In this document: positions 57,131-64,000 of the stretch, piece after piece
Layout: every line of letters starts with the position of its first letter
How positions within the stretch are numbered: the first letter of the stretch is position 1
Assembly: GCF_003255815.1 (NCBI RefSeq)
Contig: NC_037670.1
Coordinates: forward strand, 68,629,415-68,693,414
Direction of reading: 5' to 3'
DNA: 64,000 nt
Origin: Theropithecus gelada
Lineage: Eukaryota; Chordata; Mammalia; Primates; Cercopithecidae
Translations under genes and position numbers: made by a program
Notes under the pieces: model-generated
The model's database searches: none
What the model was told of the DNA's origin: nothing
What the model saw: the letters and a program-made list of their open reading frames with translations, nothing else

Positions 57131-58585
57131 CGTGCAGGAGGGAGATGGGGGCACAGCAATGGTGGGCCTAGGGGCTGGAGGTGCAGCCCAGCCCTCCTCC
57201 TGCTGGCTCGGAGCTCGGGTGCTCGGGCAGTCCTGAGAGCTCAATGGCCTTAAAGCGGCTGTCTGTGTCCCTTCTCCCGTCAGGCCAGGAGCGCAGATGG
57301 CCTGGACCCCAGGTGGGTGGGCTGACCCTGGCCCCAGAGCCCGGCTTCAGCTGGGCAGCTGTGAACTGCCCCTTGTCCCAGCCGCTTGCAGGGAGGAGCA
57401 CCAGCCTGGCTGTGGTGAGACCCCTCTCTCCTCTCTGGGGCATGACCTGGTGCCTACCCATTCCTCCCGGACAGTGCACAGCACAGCTGCTGTGGTTTGT
57501 GGAATCTGCGTTGGTGGTGGGAGCCTACTGGGCCAGGCGGTCTGTGCTGGGCAGGGCTCTGGGGTAGGTGTCAACCCACCCAGACCTGAGGACACAACTC
57601 CCCAGACAGGGCTAAGCCAAGCCAGGCTGGTCACCGCAACTCTGTTCCCTCAGTGCCTTTGCTGGACCCTTCTGGGCCTTCCGGCTGGCAGGCGGTAAAG
57701 GGCAGGCTGGCCGTGGACAGAAGCCCCGGAGAGGGATGGTCTGCTCAGCCTCTGGTCTCATGAGGAGAGACAAGGGGCTCACACACCGCCTGATGTGTGA
57801 GACCTGCTGCTGGGCAAAGCGCCTTCTCTGTGCCTCATGGCTGTTCTTGGGGCTAGTGGTCACCTGCATTCCCTGAGCAGGACGGGGCCTTGCCCTCCAG
57901 ACAGAGTGGGAGCTGGAGGCCCCACACCTCCCCCTCTCTGTAGTGTCACTCCTGCCTTCATCCTCCCAAAGCAGACACGTTGGGGGAACCTTGCCCAGCC
58001 CTCTGGGTGTCCCTGTGAATCCAGCTCAGAGAGGGCAGCAAGCAGTGTGGTTCTGAAGGGGATGTCCAAGGAAGTGGAGGGATGCACAGGAGGAGGGCCA
58101 GCAGCCCCCGAGCAGGGAAGGCAAGCTGTGAGGAGAGGAGGGGACATGCGATGCGAGCTGGGGGCTGGGATTGGGGACCCAGGAGCAGGGCACTATGCTG
58201 GGCGCCACCACACACAGGCATGGGGCAGGCCTTGTCTCTCCTCCCCCAGCCACCTGGGCCTTCCTATCTGGCATCCTGGCTCCACCTACCGTGGGCACTT
58301 CTTTCATCCTGCAGCTCAGCTTGTCCCTGGAATTTCTCAGGTGAGAGTCGGGATGGCAGCCCTGGCAATTAGCCCTCCGCACATCTGGATTCTAGAGGCA
58401 AAGAGAAGAGACATGCCCTGTGCTTAAGGTGTTCATGTTCGTGTTAGGGGACAGAACAAGAACATGCCTGCCCCATGCCTCCTGGGCACATCCTGTGTGG
58501 GTGAGGCCACAGCAGGCCCTTCCAGCATTTGGGCTACGTGAGGTGAATGGGTGGTTTCCCTGATATGGAAAGAGCTCCTATAGGT
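57131..58585. other. Unique GC-rich intron 1 DNA
   Basis: 1.45 kb without Alu or L1. Several frames of 100-196 codons overlap on both strands, as expected from GC-rich DNA; none has a recognised domain. Confidence 0.55.
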
Positions 58586-58587
58586 CA

Positions 58588-58737
58588 ATAAGGCCTGGAA
58601 TCCCAGCGCTTTGGGAGGCCCAGGTGGGAGGATCACTTAGGCTAGGAGACTGAGGCTGCAGTGAGCTGCATTCACACCACTGTACTCCAGCCTGGGTGAC
58701 AGAATGAGGCCCCCCAGTTTTAAAAAAGAAAATGGCC
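58588..58737 (+). mobile_element. Alu fragment with internal deletion
   Basis: Left-arm start (TGGAATCCCAGCGCTTTGGG) joins right-arm end (GTACTCCAGCCTGGGTGACA) in about 150 bp, then a short A tail. Confidence 0.88.
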
Positions 58738-59139
58738 AAAACTCCAGTTGAAGTATGAATGACAGATATAAGCATCAACAGCTCACAGAAAAAGAAATGA
58801 AAGCTTCAGTGGGTAAAAACAGGAAAACAAATTCAACAAGGGTCAGCTCTCAGAGTTCCCCTTAAAGTTCCCACAGGCTCCTTCCAGGCGGCCCTAGGCT
58901 AATGGGCCACCTCCTCCAGACTGTGGCTCCACTCCTCTCATGAGGACAGGACCAAGGCCCTAGGACACAGGAACTGTGGCCTCATCCCAGGGAGTGGGTT
59001 GGCCCTTGATGTGCATGATGGCCTCTCCATGTGGGCGGAGGAGGAATTCCAAAGATGCAGTGAGCCCTGGCAGACCATTCCCAGTGCCAGGGGCCAGATG
59101 GTGCCGATGACACAGGAGGCCCCATGCTGAGCCTCCTCA
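58738..59139. other. Unique intron 1 DNA
   Basis: About 400 bp between an Alu fragment and the minisatellite. Nothing recognised. Confidence 0.5.
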
Positions 59140-59650
59140 AACCCTCCTCTTCACACACCCTCCCCTGTTCACACCCTCCTCCTCCTGCTCACACCCTCCT
59201 CCCCCTGCTCACCCTCTCCTCTCCCTGCTCACACCCTCCTCCCCCTGCTCGCACCTTCCTCCCCCTCCTCACACCCTCCTCCCCCTGCTCACCCCCTCCT
59301 CTCTCTGCTCACACCCTCCTCCCCCACTCACACCTTTCTCCTCCTTCTCACACCTTCATCCCCCTGTTCACACCTTCCTCCCCTTGCTCACACCCTCCTT
59401 ATCCTACTCACGCCCTCCTCCCGCTGCCCACACACTCCTCCCCCTGCTCACACCCTCTCCTCCTCCTCACACTCTCCTCCTTCTGCCCATACCCTCCTCC
59501 CCCATCCATACCCTCCTCCCCCACTCATGCCCTCCTCCCCTGCCCGCACCCTCCTCCCCCTGCTCACACCCTCCTCCTCCTGCCCGCACCCTCCTCCCCC
59601 TGCTCACACCTCTTCCTCCTGCCCACACCCTCTTCCTGCTCACTGGACCC
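59140..59650. repeat. Pyrimidine-rich ~20-bp minisatellite
   Basis: Tandem array with unit CTGCTCACACCCTCCTCCCC, roughly 25 degenerate copies. The + (coding) strand is nearly free of G except in the CTGC word; the minus strand is G-rich with GGGGGAGGAGGG runs. Frames through it (Ser/Pro/His-rich, 59124-59666 and 59384-59959) are repeat artefacts. Confidence 0.93.
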
Positions 59651-59654
59651 AGCA

Positions 59655-60836
59655 TGGCCAGATTGAGTGATAGTTCTCCAGCAACCCGTGTGCGTTATCT
59701 GCAGAATCCACCACATGCTTCAAGGCCAGGTCCAGGGCTAAGAGACAGGCTGGACCTCTCCACCCTAGAGACCAGGCCTGACCTGCAGGCCTCCCCTAGT
59801 CTGCTGGAAGAGCATGGGCACAGTGGGCTACAGGTGTTCCTGGGTGGTCCACCCTCCTGTCTTCATCTCTGTATTTATTTTGCTCTTTGCTTAATGAAGA
59901 CCCCCCCGCACTGGGGTCCTGGCCATTGCTCTGGGGCACAGCTCCTGTGGGGTTGCTAAAGGAAGGCATCTGTTGCTGAAGATTTCTGGAGAATATGGTT
60001 CACCTCAGAGAACAGAGAAGCGAAAGAGAGAGATGGATGCTTATACAGAATGAGCAGAAGTCCGAGACCCTCCCCGGAAGGGGGAACTTCCCACTGAGGC
60101 TACACAGGACAGGCTGGATTTGTGGGGATCCCAGCCCAGCCCACCATGGCTTTCAGAACCCCCAGTCAGACTGGCTCCCTTGTGGGCCCGCTCCTCGGGA
60201 AGGGTGCTCACCCCCTCTCCTCTCTCGCTCCCATGGAGAGCGTATAATTTCAGCCCCTAGGTGGTCTCTGGCCTGTCAGGTTCTCCTCCCACCCTGCCCC
60301 TCGGCCCCTCTCCCTCTGGGTATTTGGGGTATGTAGAGGGCGGCCACATCATCTCCCCTCTCAAGTGGTGCCCTGGTCAGTGTTTAACGGGGGGTGGGGT
60401 CCCTGGTGGGTGGTGTTTGCCCATTTCTGTGGTGTGAAGATGCCCATCGTGGCCAGTGTCAAGCTAACAACATGACATCAGCTGGCTCGCAAGAATCCAG
60501 AAAATGTGAAAGTCTGTTCTCCAGCTGGAAGAGCTGCCTCCGACGCCCACTGCCTCTGCCTTGGCGCAGCCAGCATGACCGAGTGATGGAGTGAGCCAAC
60601 ACTGCACCCAAGGCCTCTCGCCCCTGTCTTGGTCCTGCTGCCAAATCCCAGCCCTGCTTCTTCCCATTCCCAGGGCTCTGCTTGGCTCAAGTCCCATGAT
60701 TCATTCTCCTCTTGCTCCCACCTCCCCTGCCTTACAGGAGTGCCCCGTCCATCTCCCCAGGAGACTCTTTTTGAGCCAGTGCAGGGCACCTCAGGGGACC
60801 TGTGCAGGGTGGCAAGAGGTTGGTGAGGGGGTTGGA
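59655..60836. other. Unique intron 1 DNA
   Basis: About 1.2 kb, GC-moderate, no recognisable repeat or exon. Confidence 0.5.
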
Positions 60837-61010
60837 GATTTTTTGTTTCATTTTGTTTTGTTTTTGAGACTGGATCTTGCTCTGCCACCCAGTCTGGAGT
60901 GCAGGGATGCATCATAACTCACTGTAACCTTCAACTCCTGGGCTCAAGCGATCCTCCCACCTTGGCCTCCCAAAGTGCTGGGATTATAGGCATGAGCCAC
61001 TGTGCCTGGC
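60837..61010 (-). mobile_element. Free left Alu monomer (FLAM-like), reverse
   Basis: T-rich tail then a single diverged Alu monomer in reverse, ending GTGCCTGGC near 61010. About 146 bp without the tail, so a monomer rather than a dimer. Confidence 0.82.
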
Positions 61011-61414
61011 TAGGGGAGAGGGGTCTGGTTTGATCCCACCTCCACATCCATGCTGTCATGGTCTCGGCAAAGCATTTGGTGCCTGTCCCTGCCTGTGACA
61101 TGGGGAGCATAGCCCCGTCTTTCACTGTGGCCTGAGAGCCCTGGAGGGAACCCTTGTACACTGAGAGGGCCATACGTAAGTGGGTGTTACAGTCAGGATG
61201 TCTCCCGGGGTGGTGACAGCTCCAGGGGAAGACTTTAGAGTCCCTGAAACACCTTTTCCTAATGTTGTTCAGGGTCTCTGGTCACAGTGAAGTTTTGAAA
61301 TTTCACTCTATGGCAAATATATAGGCATTTTCCTTGTGATATATGCCTTTCTGCCTGTGGTTTAAAAAAGTCCTTCTCTATCCTGGTGTTTTAAAGATAT
61401 ATTTTTTTCTCTTT
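61011..61414. other. Unique intron 1 DNA
   Basis: 400 bp with no recognisable element. Confidence 0.5.
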
Positions 61415-64000
61415 ACAATGAAAAAGAAATTAATGGGCTTCATTTTTAGAGCAGTTTTATCTGTATGGAAAAACTGGATTGAAAGTATAGAGTTCCCATA
61501 TTCCCCTTCACCATTCCCCACCCCTGTTGTTAACATCGGGCATTAGTTTGGCACACTTATTACAATGATGGACCAATATTAATATATTATTAACTAAAGC
61601 CCATAGCTTACATTAGGGTTTGCTCTTGCTATTGTACGTTATATGGGCTTGGACAAATGTAGAATGACATGTATCTGTCATTACAGTATCACACAGAGTA
61701 GTTTCACCTGCCCCCAGAATTTCTCTGTACTCCACCTATTTGTCTCTCCCTCCACCCACCCCCTGCCAACCACTGGTCTTTTGACTGTCTTCATTGTTCT
61801 GCCTTTTCCAGCATGTCATACAGTTGGACTCATACAGTATGTCGCCTTCTCAGACTGGCTGCTTTTATTCAGCAATGGCCACTTAAGTTTCCTCCTTAAG
61901 GGGGAGGAGGAAGCTGTCTTTGTGTAGCTTGATAGTTCATTTCTTTTTAGCTGAATAATATTCCATTGTCTGGATGTACCACAGTTTGTTCCTTTGCTTA
62001 CTGAAGGACATCTTGGTTCCTTCCAAGTTTTCACAATCATGAATAAAGATGCAATAAACATCCGTTTGCAGGTCTTTGTGTGGACATAAGTACGAAGAAT
62101 TGTGATTGCTGGAGTGTAAGGTAAAGAATATGTTTAGTTTTGTAAGAAACTACCAAACTCCCTTCCAAAGTGGGTGTATCATTTTGCATTCCTACCAACA
62201 ATGAATGAGAATTCCTGTTGCTCCACATTCTTACCGTCATCTGGTGGTGTCAGAGTTCTAGATTTTGGCCATTCTAATAGGTGTATAGTGATAGCTCTTT
62301 GTTGTTTTATTTGCAATTCCCTAATGACTTATAATATCGAGCATATTTTCATATGCTTGTTTTCCATCTATATATCTTCTTTGGTGAGGTATCTGTTCAG
62401 ATCTTTTGCCCATTTTTAAACTGGTTGTTTCTGTATTGTTGAATTTTAAGGGTTCCTTGTATATTTTGAAAACCAGTCTTATCAGATAGGTGTTTTGTAG
62501 ATATTTTCTCCAAGTCTGTGGTTGTTTCCCTTTTAATTCTCGTAAGTGTCTTCCACAGAACAGAACTTTTTACTTTTAAGTCAAATTTATCATTTTTTCT
62601 TTCATGAATTGTGCTTTTGGCATTGTGTCTAAGAAATCATCACCAAACCCAAAGTCATCCAGATTTTCTATGTTATTTTTTAGAAGTGTTAAAGTTTTGC
62701 ATTTTACATTTAGGTCTATGACCCATTTTAAGTTAATTATTATGAAAGGTGTAAGATCTGTGTCTAGATTCATTTTTTTTCATCTGAATATCCAGTTGTT
62801 CTGGCATCATTGTTGGTAAGGCTATCCTTTCTCTATCTGGTATTCACAAACCTCAGACTTTGCTCTTCTCCTTCAATATCGTGTTGGTTATTGTATTATG
62901 TATCTTTTGCCTCCCCATATAAACTTTAGAATCAGTTTGTTGATATATGCAAAATAACTTGCTGGTATTTGATTGTGAGTGCATTGAATGGGTAAATTTG
63001 TTTCTGCATTTATTTAGTTCTTCTTTGATACTTTTCATCAGAGTTTTGTAAATGTCCTCATATAGATCTTGTACATTTTTTGTTAGATTTATACCTAAGT
63101 ATTTCACTTTGGAGGATGAAATGTAAATGGTATTGTGTTTTAAAATTCCAGTTCCAATCTTTCATTGCTGATATATGAGAAAGCAGATGGCTTTTATATA
63201 TTAACCTGGCATCCTGCAACCTTGCTATAATCATTTATTAGTTTCAGGAATTTTTTGTTGATTCTTTGGGGTTTTCTGTATAGACATATCATTTATGAAC
63301 AAAGGCAGTTTTATTTCTTCCTTTCCAATAAGTGTATCTTTTATTTCCCTTTCTCGCCTTATTATGTTAGCTAGGACTTCCAGTAAGATGTTGAATAGCG
63401 GTGGTGAAAGGGAACATACTTGGTTTGTTCCTAATCTTAGTGGAAAGTATCCAGTTTCTCACCATGAAGTATGGTGTAAACTGTAGGTCTTTTGTAGATT
63501 TTTTAAAAATCAAGTTTAGAAAGCTCCACTGTATTCCTAGTTTGCTGAGAGTTTTTAGTCGTGAAACTGTGTTGGATTTTTGTCAGATGCTTTTTTTGCA
63601 TCTATTGATATAGTCGTGTGATTTTTCCTCTTTACCCTGTTGACGCATTGGATTATAGTAATTAATTTTTGAATATTGAACGAGACTTGCATACCTGGGA
63701 TAAATCCCGCATGATCATGATACATAATTCTTTTTATACCTTGTTGGACTCAATTTGGTAATATTTTGTTGAGAATTTTTGCATCTGTGTTCATGTGAAA
63801 TTTTGGTCTGTATATTTCTTTTCTTTAAATAATGTCTTTGTCTGGTTTTAGTATTAGGGTAATGCTAATACTCATGGAATGAATTAGCAAGTATTCTTGC
63901 TGCTTCTATTTTCTAAAAGAGATTTTAGAAAATTGATATGATTTCTTCTTTACATGTTTGGTAGAATTCACCAATGAACCAATCTGGGCCTGGTGCTTTC
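61415..64000 (-). mobile_element. L1 (L1M class), antisense, runs off window
   Basis: Antisense 3' UTR from about 61415 (AGAGCAGTTTTATCTGTATGG), then ORF2 from its C-terminal end inward. On the minus strand 62853-63107 encodes a decayed ORF2 piece starting MKYLGINLTKNVQDLY. 63360-63480 is antisense reverse transcriptase sequence (GACTTCCAGTAAGATGTTGAA). The element is still in ORF2 at the window end. Confidence 0.87.

Noticed and set aside
57837..58427. 196-codon plus-strand frame in intron 1
   Set aside because: No recognisable domain, no splice structure, and several overlapping frames of similar length exist on both strands.
59124..59959. Ser/Pro/His-rich frames of 180-191 codons
   Set aside because: They are products of the 20-bp minisatellite period and its frame shifts, not proteins.

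Overview
This is primate nuclear DNA, almost certainly from an Old World monkey (macaque, baboon or vervet type). It is packed with Alu and L1 elements, MIR and L2 relics and MaLR/ERVL LTRs. The youngest Alu, at 641-956, carries base changes that I associate with the Old World monkey AluYR subfamilies rather than human AluY. No bacterial, viral or plasmid gene system is present.

The only protein-coding host gene I can support is CAMK2B (calcium/calmodulin-dependent protein kinase II beta), on the + strand. Its first coding exon lies at 41365-41429, inside a strong CpG island (about 40800-41960). A consensus splice donor follows immediately. Everything from 41430 to the window end is intron 1; I found no second exon.

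Layout. (1) 1-15730: an old, nearly full-length minus-strand L1, expanded by nested insertions: eight Alus, one MLT1A LTR and a full-length plus-strand L1 (4684-12430) that carries two more Alus. (2) 15731-18335: non-repetitive DNA. (3) 18340-29775: L1 fragments, including a plus-strand L1 (20125-27650) broken by an ERVL-class LTR that itself holds an MLT1 LTR and Alus, then a HAL1-like minus-strand element. A 76-bp near-perfect inverted repeat sits here. (4) 29776-40800: mostly unique upstream DNA with MIR, L2, Alu and L1 pieces, and a 1-kb CAY-triplet repeat with a higher-order period (36438-37421). (5) 40800-41960: CAMK2B promoter, 5' UTR and exon 1. (6) 41961-64000: intron 1, with unique blocks, a second GC/CpG-rich island (56470-57130), a pyrimidine-rich 20-bp minisatellite (59140-59650), a 5'-truncated sense L1 (49805-52650) and an antisense L1 running off the window end (61415-64000).

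The long open frames are either L1 ORF2 debris, Alu antisense frames, or low-complexity frames in the CAY repeat and GC-rich promoter. Repeat family names come from recalled consensus sequences, not a database search, so subfamily labels are tentative.
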